Positions 45,285 to 54,120 of a stretch of DNA of 64,000 nt are shown here, one piece after another. The translations under genes were made by a program, and so were the position numbers. The stretch covers positions 1 to 64,000 of the forward strand of contig NZ_VFVL01000014.1 in NCBI RefSeq assembly GCF_006442815.1, written 5' to 3'. The notes under the pieces are model-generated. The model ran no database searches. It worked only from the letters and a program-made list of their open reading frames with translations, and was not told the DNA's origin. The stretch is from Mesorhizobium sp. B2-4-3. Lineage in GTDB: Bacteria > Pseudomonadota > Alphaproteobacteria > Rhizobiales > Rhizobiaceae. Each line of letters opens with the position of its first letter. Position 1 is the first letter of the stretch.

Positions 45285-46451
45285 ATGGCTGGAACCTTCG
45301 TCATCGCGCAGGGTGGCGGTCCGACCGCCGTCATCAACCAGACGGTCGTCGGCGCCACGCTGGAAATCCGCAAGCGTCATCCCGGTGCCAAGGTGCTGGG
45401 CTCGATCCATGGCGTGCGCGGCATCCGCGACGGCAACTATGTCGACCTCTCCGCCATCCCCCAGGACCGGCTGCGGCTGATCGCCGGCACGCCGAGCGCC
45501 GCCCTTGGCTCGACCCGCGACAAGCCGGACGCCGCCTATTGCGAGGTCATCCTCAACGGCCTGAAGAAGGCCGGCGCCGACGCCTTCATCTATATCGGCG
45601 GCAACGACACCTCGGGCACCCAGCAGATCCTGACCGATGCCGCCGGCGGCTCGATCGCTTTCGTCCATGCCCCGAAAACCATCGACAACGACCTCGAGGA
45701 GAACGACCACACGCCGGGCTTCATCTCGGCGGCCGAGTTCGTCGCGGGCGCCTTCCTGTCCGTCGACCTCGATTTCCGCGCGCTGCCCGGCATCTATGTC
45801 GGCATCGTCATGGGCCGTCACGCCGGCTTCCTCACCGCCGCCGCGGCCGCCTGGCAGCTCGATTCCGACAGCGGCCCGCATCTGGTCTACGTGCCGGAGC
45901 GCGCCTTCTCGGCGAAGCGCTTCATCGATGAAGTGCGCGAAAAGCTGGACCGCCACAAACGCTGCATCGTCGCCGTCTCGGAAGGCGTCAGCACCGCCGA
46001 CGGCAAGGCGCTGGTCGAAAGCCTGGTGCCGCCGGACAAGCTCGAGCGCGACCAGCACGGCAACGTCAAATTGTCGGGCAGCGACCTGCCGGCGGCGCTC
46101 GAACGGGCCTTGGCCGAAGGCCTGCCGGGCAAGCGCGCGCGGGTCGACGCGCTGGGCTACATGCCGCGCGGCTATATCGGCGCGATCAGCGCCGTCGACG
46201 CCAAGGAAGCCTTCGATGCCGGCGCCTTCGCGGTTGCCGTCGCCGGCGAAGGCGGCGGTTCGGTCGCGATCCAGTATGACGGGTCGAAGACGGTATTGAA
46301 GAAAGTGCCGCTGAAGGCGGTTGCCGGCAAGACGCGCCATATGCCCGACGATTTCATGATGCCGGACGCCAACCAGCTTTCGGAAGCCGGCATGGCCTAT
46401 CTGAAGCGGCTGGTGCCGGAAAAATACAAGGTCGGGAAGCCGTTCGTCTGA
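45285..46451 (+). CDS. 6-phosphofructokinase, pyrophosphate-dependent type
   Basis: A 388-residue PFK. IAQGGGPTAVINQTVVG is the opening glycine-rich loop. The key discriminating residues are IYIGGNDTSGT near residue 104, with Asp where ATP enzymes have Gly (GGDG), and PKTIDND near 131, with Lys where ATP enzymes have Gly (PGTIDND). Both mark PPi-dependent enzymes that work in glycolysis and gluconeogenesis. IVMGRHAGFLTAAAA near 172 is also of that group. The stop overlaps the next gene's ATG by one base (TGATG). Confidence 0.88.
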   Translation: MAGTFVIAQGGGPTAVINQTVVGATLEIRKRHPGAKVLGSIHGVRGIRDGNYVDLSAIPQDRLRLIAGTPSAALGSTRDKPDAAYCEVILNGLKKAGADAFIYIGGNDTSGTQQILTDAAGGSIAFVHAPKTIDNDLEENDHTPGFISAAEFVAGAFLSVDLDFRALPGIYVGIVMGRHAGFLTAAAAAWQLDSDSGPHLVYVPERAFSAKRFIDEVREKLDRHKRCIVAVSEGVSTADGKALVESLVPPDKLERDQHGNVKLSGSDLPAALERALAEGLPGKRARVDALGYMPRGYIGAISAVDAKEAFDAGAFAVAVAGEGGGSVAIQYDGSKTVLKKVPLKAVAGKTRHMPDDFMMPDANQLSEAGMAYLKRLVPEKYKVGKPFV

Positions 46452-47212
46452 TGGGTGGCGGCTCGATGCCAGAGCTTGCGGTTGGCGACTGGTTCGGCAA
46501 GGCCGTCATCGATGCCGGGACGACGATGCTGACCGAACCCTTCGTGCATGATTTCGTGCGCGCCAATATCTGGCATTTGAAGGGCCGCGACGCGGATCTG
46601 CTGGTCGATACCGGCATGGGCATTCGCCCGCTGGCGCCTGAGATCGACACCCCGCCCGGCAAGCCGCTCATCGTCGTCGCCACCCACATCCATCTCGACC
46701 ATGTTGGCTCGCTGCACGAATTCCCGCTGCGCATGGGGCCGAAGACGAGCGCGGCGCGCTTCGACGCCATGGATGATGCCGTCACCTACGCTTATATGTT
46801 CCACAATCTCGACGGCGCCGTCTCGAAGCTGCCGGCGCCGGACTGGAAGGCGGCTGACTATCGCATTCCTCCCGCCCCGCTGACCCGCGCGCTCGACGAG
46901 GGCGATATCGTCGATCTCGGCGACCGGAAATTCCGCGTGTTGCATCTGCCTGGACATTCGCCGGATTCGATCGCGCTTTTCGACGAGACCGATGGCCTCT
47001 TCTTCGCCGGCGACGCCATCTATGACGGCATGCTGATCGACGACCTGCCGGATTCGGACCGGACGGCCTATTGCCGCACCATGCAGCGCCTGCTCGACCT
47101 GCCGATCCGCATCGGCCTGGGCGGCCACGGCCCGATCTTCGATGCCGCCCGCATGCGCGAAATGGCCTCGTCCTACTTGCGCCGCCGAGAGCGGTTCGTA
47201 AGCGCTTCCTGA
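46451..47212 (+). CDS. MBL-fold metallo-hydrolase
   Basis: A 253-residue metallo-beta-lactamase-fold protein with the zinc motif ATHIHLDHVGSLHEF near residue 77, HLPGHSPDSIALFD near 166, FFAGDAIYDG near 185 and the final GGHGPIFDA near 223. Glyoxalase II and lactonases share this pattern. The substrate is unknown. It is coupled to the PFK gene by a TGATG junction; an internal ATG at 46466 is an alternative start. Confidence 0.83.
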   Translation: MGGGSMPELAVGDWFGKAVIDAGTTMLTEPFVHDFVRANIWHLKGRDADLLVDTGMGIRPLAPEIDTPPGKPLIVVATHIHLDHVGSLHEFPLRMGPKTSAARFDAMDDAVTYAYMFHNLDGAVSKLPAPDWKAADYRIPPAPLTRALDEGDIVDLGDRKFRVLHLPGHSPDSIALFDETDGLFFAGDAIYDGMLIDDLPDSDRTAYCRTMQRLLDLPIRIGLGGHGPIFDAARMREMASSYLRRRERFVSAS

Positions 47213-47398
47213 ATTAAATCTTCGTAAGGTCGTCCAAAAACCCTAATTCGGGCCATTCGGCGACCTAGATGCTTGTCTGTCGAGACGGCCGGCTGCCATG
47301 CACGGCGAGACAGGCAGATCCGACCATCGGCACGTCGACGGACAATCCATTGGGAGTGCCCGCGACGCCGGATCAACTCTCGCCCGGACAGAACGACC

Positions 47399-48937
47399 AT
47401 GTCACCCTCAAGCATTCTTCGCAGACATCGCGTCGCCGCCCTGCTGGGCGCCGCGCTGATCATTTCGCCCGTCGTCGTTTCCTTCGCCCAGAACAATGCC
47501 GGCCTGAGCACCGTGGCCGCGACGACCCAGACGCCTGTCGCCGGCATCACCGCTCCGAACGGCTCCTTCGCGCCGGTCATCGCCGTCACCAAGCCGGCCG
47601 TCGTCACCATCACTTCGGTCATGAAGGCACAGGCCCAGGACGAGGGCTCGCCGCTTGGCGGCAATGTGCCTTTCGACCAGTTCTTCCAGCAGTTCTTCGG
47701 CGACCAGGGCATGCCTATGCCGAAAGCGCCACCGCAGCAGCAGTCGCAGCGGCAGGAGGCCCTCGGCTCCGGCTTCATCGTCGGCGCGGACGGCACGATC
47801 GTCACCAACAACCATGTCGTCGACGGCGCGAGCTCGATCAAGGTGACGCTCGACGACGGTACCGAGCTTCCCGCCAGGCTCGTCGGTCACGACGCCAAGA
47901 ACGACCTTGCGGTGCTCAAGATCAAGGCCGACAAGGCATTGCCGACTGTCAAATGGGGCGATTCCAGCAAGTTGATGACCGGCGACCAGGTGCTGGCGAT
48001 CGGCAATCCGTTCGGCATCGGCACCACGGTCACCGCCGGCATCGTTTCAGCGCGCGGCCGCGACCTGCATAGCGGGCCGTTCGACGACTTCATCCAGATC
48101 GACGCGCCGATCAACCACGGCAATTCCGGCGGCCCGCTGGTCGACGTCAACGGCAATGTCATCGGCATCAACACCGCCATTTTTTCGCCCAATGGCGGCA
48201 GCGTCGGCGTCGGCTTCGCCATCCCGTCGGACCAGGCTGAGAAGGTCGTCGCCAAGCTGATGAAGGGCGGCGACATCGAATACGGCTATCTCGGCGTGCA
48301 GATCCAGCCGGTCACCCAGGACGTCGCCAGCGCCATCGGCCTCGACCATCCGGGTGGCGCGCTGGTCTCGGCGGTCACGCAAGGCTCGCCCGCCGCCAAG
48401 GCGGGCATCGAGACCGGCGACGTCATCACCGGCTTCGCCGGCCACGAGGTCAAGGACCCGAAGGATCTGTCGCGGGCCGTTGCCGACGTGTCGCCGGGCG
48501 CCAAGGAAACGCTCGATGTCTGGCGCAAGGGCAAGGCGATGCAGATTTCAGCCGATGTCGGCCGCAACGCCGAGGATCAGAAGACCGCCTCGAACGGCAA
48601 TGAAGGCGCCAACCCTTCGGCCGGGCAGGGCCTGCGCGTGCCGTCTCTCGGCCTCGGCCTGACCGACCTTACGCCCGACATCCGCGACCAGCTCAACCTT
48701 GCCGGCAACCAGCGCGGCGCGGTGGTCGAGCGGGTCAATCCGGACAAGGCGGCGTCGGTGGCCGGCATCCAGCCCGGCGATGTCATCGTCGGCGTTGACC
48801 AGATGCCGGTGAAGACGGCCCGGCAGGCCAACCAGGCGATCGCCGAGGCTGGCAAGTCCGGCAAGAAGTCGGTGCTTTTACTGATCGATCGCGGCGACGC
48901 GCAGATATTCGTCGCCGTGCCCTTCGCCGCCGGCTGA
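47399..48937 (+). CDS. Do/DegP-family periplasmic serine protease
   Basis: A 512-residue HtrA-type protease/chaperone. A signal peptide covers the first 30 or so residues (LLGAALIISPVVVSFAQ). The catalytic triad is His in TNNHVVDGAS near 142, Asp in AKNDLAVLKIKA near 170 and Ser in HGNSGGPLVDVNG near 245. The first PDZ domain spans about 290-385 and the second about 415-505 (GVDQMPVKTARQANQAI). A Gln-rich insert (PPQQQSQRQEALGSGF) lies in the LA loop. It degrades or refolds damaged envelope proteins. ATG 47399 puts the signal peptide at the N-terminus; its ribosome site is weak. Confidence 0.92.
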   Translation: MSPSSILRRHRVAALLGAALIISPVVVSFAQNNAGLSTVAATTQTPVAGITAPNGSFAPVIAVTKPAVVTITSVMKAQAQDEGSPLGGNVPFDQFFQQFFGDQGMPMPKAPPQQQSQRQEALGSGFIVGADGTIVTNNHVVDGASSIKVTLDDGTELPARLVGHDAKNDLAVLKIKADKALPTVKWGDSSKLMTGDQVLAIGNPFGIGTTVTAGIVSARGRDLHSGPFDDFIQIDAPINHGNSGGPLVDVNGNVIGINTAIFSPNGGSVGVGFAIPSDQAEKVVAKLMKGGDIEYGYLGVQIQPVTQDVASAIGLDHPGGALVSAVTQGSPAAKAGIETGDVITGFAGHEVKDPKDLSRAVADVSPGAKETLDVWRKGKAMQISADVGRNAEDQKTASNGNEGANPSAGQGLRVPSLGLGLTDLTPDIRDQLNLAGNQRGAVVERVNPDKAASVAGIQPGDVIVGVDQMPVKTARQANQAIAEAGKSGKKSVLLLIDRGDAQIFVAVPFAAG

Positions 48938-48945
48938 CAACGCGT

Positions 48946-48974
48946 GGCGACCCGCCGCTATCCGGCGGGTCGCC
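48946..48974 (+). terminator. Strong hairpin after the protease gene
   Basis: A perfect 12-bp stem GGCGACCCGCCG/CGGCGGGTCGCC with a 5-base loop begins 8 bases past the stop. No T-run follows, so it may be an RNA-stabilising or Rho-assisted end, not a pure intrinsic terminator. Confidence 0.6.
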
Positions 48975-49049
48975 GAGATTCCTGTTGCCCGTGGCGATAT
49001 CTTCGAGAACACTGCGTCGATCGTTTCTGCCGGCGCAGGAGGCGTCTCG

Positions 49050-49661
49050 ATGGTGACCCGTGGTTTCTTTTCCGGACGGCGTCCTCCTTCCGACACCGAC
49101 GCGCGCATTCCGCCCGGCCAGTATCTGGAGCAGGGTTTCCCGGTTCTGTCGGCTGGGCCGACGCCGCGGGTGCGCGTCGAGGACTGGTCCTTCACCCTCA
49201 AGCAGGGGCCGCGGCCGCTCAAGACATGGAACTGGGCCGAATTCAACGCCCTGCCGCAAAGCAAGATGACGCGCGACATCCATTGCGTCACGGCCTGGAC
49301 CAAGTTCAACACGCCCTGGCAGGGCGTGATGATCGACGACATCCTCGCCGATGCCGGCATCGAGCCGCCGACCGCCTATACGCTGGCGCTGTCCTTTGAC
49401 GGCTATTCCACCAATGTGCCGACCAAGGACCTCGTCACCGGCAAGGCGATGGTGGCGCTGCTCTACGAAGGCAAGCCGATCACGCCCGATCATGGCGGGC
49501 CGGCGCGGCTGTTGGTGCCGCATCTCTATTTCTGGAAATCGGCCAAATGGGTGAACGGCCTGCAGTTCACCGAGCGCGACGAGCCGGGCTTCTGGGAGCT
49601 GCGCGGCTACCACATATATGGCGATCCCTGGCGCGAGCAGCGCTATTCCAGTGACCCGTGA
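49050..49661 (+). CDS. Sulfite-oxidase-like molybdopterin oxidoreductase
   Basis: A 203-residue protein made of the molybdopterin-binding (oxidoreductase_molyb) domain only. The Mo-ligating cysteine is in MTRDIHCVTAWTKFNTPWQG near residue 78. GPARLLVPHLYFWKSAKWV near 150 is the typical C-terminal segment. No signal peptide is seen, so it is probably cytoplasmic, unlike periplasmic MsrP. AGGAGG precedes the ATG. The ferredoxin-reductase-like gene 24 bases downstream likely supplies or accepts its electrons. The substrate is unknown. Confidence 0.87.
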   Translation: MVTRGFFSGRRPPSDTDARIPPGQYLEQGFPVLSAGPTPRVRVEDWSFTLKQGPRPLKTWNWAEFNALPQSKMTRDIHCVTAWTKFNTPWQGVMIDDILADAGIEPPTAYTLALSFDGYSTNVPTKDLVTGKAMVALLYEGKPITPDHGGPARLLVPHLYFWKSAKWVNGLQFTERDEPGFWELRGYHIYGDPWREQRYSSDP

Positions 49662-49685
49662 GGGGCGATCTGTGAGCAGCAATCG

Positions 49686-50432
49686 ATGACAGCCGAGCCG
49701 TCGCCGCAATCGCCCTGGCAGGCAGCCACGATCACCCGCATCGTAAAGCGCACGCCGCGCGTCACCAGCTTCTGGTTCCAGCCGTCGCGGCCCCTAGCCC
49801 ATCTTGCGGGGCAGCATGTCGACATCAGGCTGACGGCGCCGGACGGCTATCAGGCGCGCCGCTCCTATTCCATCGCTTCGGCGCCGGAAGCAGGTGGCGG
49901 CATCGAGCTCGCGATCGAACGGCTCGACGACGGCGAGGTCTCGCCCTTCTTCCACGACGTGGCTGCCGTCGGCGACGAGATCGAGCTGCGCGGGCCGCTG
50001 GGCGGCCATTTCATCTGGGAGGAGAGCGACGGCGGGCCGATCCTTCTGGTCGGCGGCGGCTCGGGCGTCGTGCCGCTGATGGCGATGCTGCGCCATCGCA
50101 CGCTGCGCAACAATGCGGTGCCCGTCGCGCTGGTGTTCTCGGCGCGGGTCTGGGAAGAGGTGATTTTCCGCGACGAGCTGATCGGCCTCGACGATCGTCG
50201 CGACGGATTCGATCTGGTGCTGACGCTGACCCGCGAGCCGGCCAGGCGACCGTCCGACTATTCCCGGCGCGTCGACGCCCGCATGATGGCGCAGGCCATC
50301 GAGCGCCTGCCGAAGACGCCGAGGCTCGCCTATGTCTGCGGCTCGAACGCATTCGTGTCGGCCGCCGCCGACGCGCTGATCGGTGCCGGCGTTCCGGCGG
50401 GATTGATCCGCACCGAGCGCTACGGCGTTTGA
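49686..50432 (+). CDS. Ferredoxin-reductase-like flavoprotein
   Basis: A 248-residue FNR-family protein. The FAD-binding motif RRSYSIASAPE lies near residue 58, preceded by HLAGQHVDIRLT, and the NAD(P) motif ILLVGGGSGVVPLMAML near 118, with YVCGSNAFV near 218. There is no 2Fe-2S domain. It is the redox partner expected for the sulfite-oxidase-like protein encoded just upstream; the pair recurs in many proteobacteria. Confidence 0.88.
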   Translation: MTAEPSPQSPWQAATITRIVKRTPRVTSFWFQPSRPLAHLAGQHVDIRLTAPDGYQARRSYSIASAPEAGGGIELAIERLDDGEVSPFFHDVAAVGDEIELRGPLGGHFIWEESDGGPILLVGGGSGVVPLMAMLRHRTLRNNAVPVALVFSARVWEEVIFRDELIGLDDRRDGFDLVLTLTREPARRPSDYSRRVDARMMAQAIERLPKTPRLAYVCGSNAFVSAAADALIGAGVPAGLIRTERYGV

Positions 50433-50461
50433 TTGAAGCTCCGTTGAAATTTGACCCAAGA

Positions 50462-50491
50462 GGTAATACCTTTCTTACAATTGGTATTACC
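50462..50491. promoter_or_regulatory. vapBC promoter/operator palindrome
   Basis: GGTAATACC (50462-50470) and GGTATTACC (50483-50491) are perfect inverted copies with centres 21 bases apart, two helical turns. A -35-like TTGACC is at 50451-50456, and the palindrome spans the region where the -10 should be. This is the expected autorepression site for an AbrB-type antitoxin dimer pair with toxin. Confidence 0.75.
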
Positions 50492-50502
50492 GAGAGGCGA
50501 AG

Positions 50503-50736
50503 ATGGCCACCACCGTTACAGCAAAAGGGCAAGTGACCATTCCCAAACCGGTCCGCGATCTGCTGGGGATCGTCCCGGGAAGCAAAGTCGATTTCCGGCG
50601 CGCCGCCGATGGGAGCGTAGTGCTGGCTCGTGTTGACAGAAAGCAGACGGTGAGCCGCTTCGCCAAGTTGCGCGGTCATGCCGGCGATGGGCTTACGACC
50701 GACGCAATCATGGCGCTGACACGTGGTGAAGCGTGA
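50503..50736 (+). CDS. AbrB/SpoVT-type antitoxin (VapB-like)
   Basis: A 77-residue protein. The swapped-hairpin DNA-binding domain is at residues 1-45 (VTAKGQVTIPKPVRDLLGIV, PGSKVDF), and the C-terminal part (about 50-77) should wrap the toxin. The gene ends in a GTGA overlap with the toxin gene. It probably binds the palindrome just upstream. Confidence 0.88.
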   Translation: MATTVTAKGQVTIPKPVRDLLGIVPGSKVDFRRAADGSVVLARVDRKQTVSRFAKLRGHAGDGLTTDAIMALTRGEA

Positions 50737-51137
50737 CGCTCATCGACACCAACGTCCTGCTTGACCTTGTTACGGACGATCCAAACTGGGCAGATTGGTC
50801 GGTTGCCCAGCTTGAGGCGGCGAGCCTCAATGGACCATTGTTGATCAACGATGCGGTCTATGCCGAGCTCGCCGTACGCTACGCCCGCATCGAGGATATT
50901 GACGCGTTCCTCGATGCTGCCGGTCTTGAAATGGCTCCCATGCCGAGGGCAGCTCTTTTCCTTGCCGGAAAGGTATTTACACAGTACCGCCGGTCGGGAG
51001 GACAAAAGACTGGCGTTTTGCCGGACTTCTTCATTGGTGCCCACGCTGCAGTCGGCCGTCTTCCACTTCTGACCCGCGATGTCGGCCGATACCGAACCTA
51101 TTTCCCCTCCTTGAAGCTGATCACCCCAGGCTCTTGA
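50733..51137 (+). CDS. PIN-domain ribonuclease toxin (VapC-like)
   Basis: A 134-residue PIN-domain protein. The acidic metal site is Asp in TLIDTNVLLDLV near residue 5, Glu in NDAVYAELAVRYA near 45, Asp in GVLPDFFIGAHA near 98 and the final Asp in LLTRDVGRYRTYFP near 118. The start GTG 50733 overlaps the antitoxin stop. It would cleave tRNA or other RNA when the antitoxin is lost. Confidence 0.9.
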   Translation: MTLIDTNVLLDLVTDDPNWADWSVAQLEAASLNGPLLINDAVYAELAVRYARIEDIDAFLDAAGLEMAPMPRAALFLAGKVFTQYRRSGGQKTGVLPDFFIGAHAAVGRLPLLTRDVGRYRTYFPSLKLITPGS

Positions 51138-51172
51138 ACCGTCCCGCTGACGAATTTGATCGAGTGCCATTG

Positions 51173-52645
51173 TCAGCCGGTCGGAGAAAATCTTGCCGAA
51201 ACGAGCTGGAAAGGCAGCGCGCCATAGGTGGCGACGGCCTGCTCGTTGTCCCAGACGCGAAACTGCCGTGACGGCCGCGCCTCCAGCACCAGGGACCGTC
51301 CCGTCCGCTCAAGCTTCACCTTGCCGCGAAAGTGCAGCATCCGCTCGCCACCGGAACGGCTGATCGCCATCGAGCGCAGCCGGGCCACATGCCGGTCGCC
51401 CGCATTGATCTCCATTTCGATGCGTCGCCTCACCGGCGGAACGACGATGCGCACGACGAGATCGAGCATCATCTCGCCGGCTTCGCCCTGCGGCTCGTCC
51501 AACGCCTGCGAAAGCACGAACGGCGCCGGCCCGCCGGCTGCCTTTGCCGTCATCGACTTGCCGCGCCACACGATGTTCGGCTCGGTCTGCTTCAGTCGGC
51601 CTTTCTTGCGCCGCAGGCGCAGCTGCTTCGCAAATCCCCGCGACAGCCAGGTCAGCGCCCCGAAATCGGTGCGCGGCTTGGCCTGCAGGACGGATGACAG
51701 GCGCGCCGCGCCGCGCCGGTCGGCCATGTCCACCACCTGCGCCAGGACGGTTTCCGGCACCGCGATGCCGATCTCCAGCGCGAGGTAGGAAAGCGCCACC
51801 GCCGCGGCGACGGCGAGGCCGCGCCTGGCGATGACATCGAGCAATAGCGCCCAGTCGACATCGCCGCCTTCGATGGCCACGGTGCAGTCGACCAGCCAGT
51901 CGCTATGCGTATGCGCGTCGAGGCCGCCATGCGCGATGGCGAGCGCGATGCGGTCGGCGGGCGAGGGGACGACCACGCTGACGTCGCTGAACCTGGCAGC
52001 GATCGCGCGGCGCCAGATCGCCAGGTCGTCCTCGGCGTTCTGCTGCGAGCCGTCATAGGCGAGTTGATGCAGGTCGATGTCGCCGTAATTGCCCTTGAAG
52101 AAATTCATCGAGCGCAGCGATGCCAGCCTTGTGCGCAGATATTGCGGAGAAACGCCGGTGGCGATCTGCCAGCCGCGGTCGCGCAGCACATCGAAAGCCG
52201 GCTGCATATCGTCGGGTCGCACCAGTATGTCGATGTCATGCGCCACGCGCCCGCGCTGCGCGGCGGCGTCGAGCGCGATGCGGCTGGCGCCCTTGATCAG
52301 CATGACCGCGCAGCCGGCATCGGCCATCGCCTTCAACGCCGGCTCAGCCTCGCGCATGGCCATGCGCGACTTGGTCCACAGCATCTTCTGCAGGCCGACC
52401 AGGCGCGGATAGACGGCGTGGCCGGCAAGCTTGCGTCCGAACCTGTCGGAAATCGCGGCAAGCAGGCGGTGCTCCCGGAAGGAGACACGGTCGATGTCGT
52501 TCTCGTCCAGCCACCTTTCGGCGCAAAAGCGCGCCGCCTCTTCGTCGGGCAGAAGCGCTGCCTTGAGCAATTGGTCGAGCGAGCCGGTCGGCCAGGACCA
52601 GCCATAGTCTGGAAAACGCTTGCCGATGCGACGGATCTTCGCCAT
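51173..52645 (-). CDS. Nucleotidyltransferase-family protein (NTP_transf_5 type)
   Basis: A 490-residue protein. The nucleotidyltransferase core is near residues 110-150: MLIKGASRIALD, then VAHDIDILVRPDD with the two metal-binding Asp residues. This pattern is the PF14907-type family often found in peptide-modification and polysaccharide clusters. The C-terminal 130 residues are beta-rich and basic without a known domain. Its ATG overlaps the glycosyltransferase stop by one base (TGATG). It is the last gene of the six-gene cluster; the substrate is unknown. Confidence 0.78.
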   Translation of the reverse strand: MAKIRRIGKRFPDYGWSWPTGSLDQLLKAALLPDEEAARFCAERWLDENDIDRVSFREHRLLAAISDRFGRKLAGHAVYPRLVGLQKMLWTKSRMAMREAEPALKAMADAGCAVMLIKGASRIALDAAAQRGRVAHDIDILVRPDDMQPAFDVLRDRGWQIATGVSPQYLRTRLASLRSMNFFKGNYGDIDLHQLAYDGSQQNAEDDLAIWRRAIAARFSDVSVVVPSPADRIALAIAHGGLDAHTHSDWLVDCTVAIEGGDVDWALLLDVIARRGLAVAAAVALSYLALEIGIAVPETVLAQVVDMADRRGAARLSSVLQAKPRTDFGALTWLSRGFAKQLRLRRKKGRLKQTEPNIVWRGKSMTAKAAGGPAPFVLSQALDEPQGEAGEMMLDLVVRIVVPPVRRRIEMEINAGDRHVARLRSMAISRSGGERMLHFRGKVKLERTGRSLVLEARPSRQFRVWDNEQAVATYGALPFQLVSARFSPTG

Positions 52646-53322
52646 CAGCTGGAGCTGGCCTTGCTTTGCGCCCGTCGCAGCATGGCGAGCCGCGCCACTT
52701 CCAGGTAGCCGCGGTCGCGTGCCGCATCGCGCCCGTAGGATAGGCTTCCCGGCCTGATGCGTCGCAGCGCCAGCATGTCAGGCATCATGTCGAGGACAAA
52801 ACCGCTTTCCCGCGCCCGGGCGATCCAGTCGATCATCTCGCCACGGCCGCCCGGCGGATCGATCATCGGTCCGACGCTCTCCACGGCCGCTCGGCGCATC
52901 AGCATCGTCGAGCGCGACCAGCCGGGCGTTGCGGTCGGGGCCATCGCATCGGGCTCTCCGTCGCGAAAACTGCGTATATGGGTGAAGACCCCCGATGTCC
53001 CGGGAAGCCGTTCGAGATGGGCAAGCTGCGCCGCTATCTTTCCGGGCAGCCAAAGGTCGTCGGCGTCGAGCGTGGCGATGAAGGGCGTCGACAGCGCGGC
53101 GATGCCGCGGGTAGTCGCGCTGCCCGGCCCGGCATTGCCCTGGCGCAAAAGTTCGAGCGGCAGGTCGATGCCGCGAACCGCGGCGGCGAGATCGTCGGTC
53201 GAGCCGTCATCGACCACCACGACCAGCTCGGGCCGCGTCGTCTGCGCCGCCACCGATCGCAGCGTCTCGGCGATCGTGGCGCTGGCGTTGTAGGCCGGAA
53301 TGACGACGCCGTATCCGCTCAT
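52645..53322 (-). CDS. Family-2 glycosyltransferase
   Basis: A 225-residue GT-A fold enzyme with VVIPAYNASATIAETLRS at the N-terminus, VVDDGSTDD near residue 35 for the nucleotide sugar, and the metal motif TLDADDLW near 87. There is no membrane anchor. The ATG at 53322 overlaps the preceding gene's stop (TGATG); a GTG three bases earlier is possible. The catalytic half is complete but the protein is short, so it probably adds one sugar to a small acceptor. Confidence 0.85.
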   Translation of the reverse strand: MSGYGVVIPAYNASATIAETLRSVAAQTTRPELVVVVDDGSTDDLAAAVRGIDLPLELLRQGNAGPGSATTRGIAALSTPFIATLDADDLWLPGKIAAQLAHLERLPGTSGVFTHIRSFRDGEPDAMAPTATPGWSRSTMLMRRAAVESVGPMIDPPGGRGEMIDWIARARESGFVLDMMPDMLALRRIRPGSLSYGRDAARDRGYLEVARLAMLRRAQSKASSS

Positions 53323-54074
53323 CACATGAACCGCCAGTCCGCGAGTTTCTTCAGTTCGAAAATGCCTTCGATCGGCTTGAGCGACGGGTTGGCCCTGCGG
53401 CGCTTCATCGACTTGTAGATCGCGCGCATGAACTCGCGCGACTGGACGTCTTCCTGCCTCGTCATGTTGCCGGCGTGCCGCCGGTAATAAAGCGCCAGCG
53501 TGTCCGGGAGCAGGTATCGGGGGCCGACCTCGAAGCTGCGCAGCAGAAAGTCCGTATCTTCGGCCTGGACGAAGTCCTCGTCGAAACCGCCGATCCGGTC
53601 GACCAAACGGCGCGAGAAGATCGCAGCCGACAGATGAATGCCGCGAACGGTGATGCTGTTGCAGTCTGGTGCCGGCTCCAGCGTCTGGTCATCGATCCTG
53701 TCGACCAGCATCATCCTGGAATAGGTAAGATCGAGAGCGGGATCCTTCCGGAAAAGCTCTATGTCGGCGGCGAAGCGCCCGGCTGGCGAGATGTCGTCGG
53801 AATCCAGAAAGGACACCAGCTCCGCCTCCGGCTCGAGCTGTCTCAGTCCGCTGTTGCGCGCCCGGGTCACGCCCATGTTCTCCTGCTGAAACAGCCGGAT
53901 GCAGGATGCTTCGTCCATCATCGCGCGCACGGCTTGAGCCGAACCGTCGGTCGAGCCATCGTCGATCACGACGATATCGAGATCGGCGGCGTCGCGCTGC
54001 CTGAGCAGCGAGCGGAGCGCCGCGCCGACGTAAGTCTCGCGGTTGTGAACCGGCATGATCACGGAGAGCTTCAT
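53322..54074 (-). CDS. Family-2 glycosyltransferase (tandem paralogue B)
   Basis: A 250-residue GT2 with MKLSVIMPVHNRETYVGAAL, VVIDDGSTDGSAQAVRAMMD near residue 36 and SFLDSDDISPAGRF near 88. EDTDFLLRSFEVGPRYLLPD near 182-201 contains the ED acid motif. The product is the same length as the neighbour at 54121 and closely similar to it from end to end, so the two arose by tandem duplication. Confidence 0.88.
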   Translation of the reverse strand: MKLSVIMPVHNRETYVGAALRSLLRQRDAADLDIVVIDDGSTDGSAQAVRAMMDEASCIRLFQQENMGVTRARNSGLRQLEPEAELVSFLDSDDISPAGRFAADIELFRKDPALDLTYSRMMLVDRIDDQTLEPAPDCNSITVRGIHLSAAIFSRRLVDRIGGFDEDFVQAEDTDFLLRSFEVGPRYLLPDTLALYYRRHAGNMTRQEDVQSREFMRAIYKSMKRRRANPSLKPIEGIFELKKLADWRFM

Positions 54075-54120
54075 CCGTGATCCCCGAACTGTGTTGTGTG
54101 GTCCTGCCCCCCGGCGTCCA

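Noticed and set aside
48946..48974. Clean intrinsic terminator after the protease gene
   Set aside because: The stem is perfect but no T-run follows, so it is listed only as a hairpin with reduced confidence.
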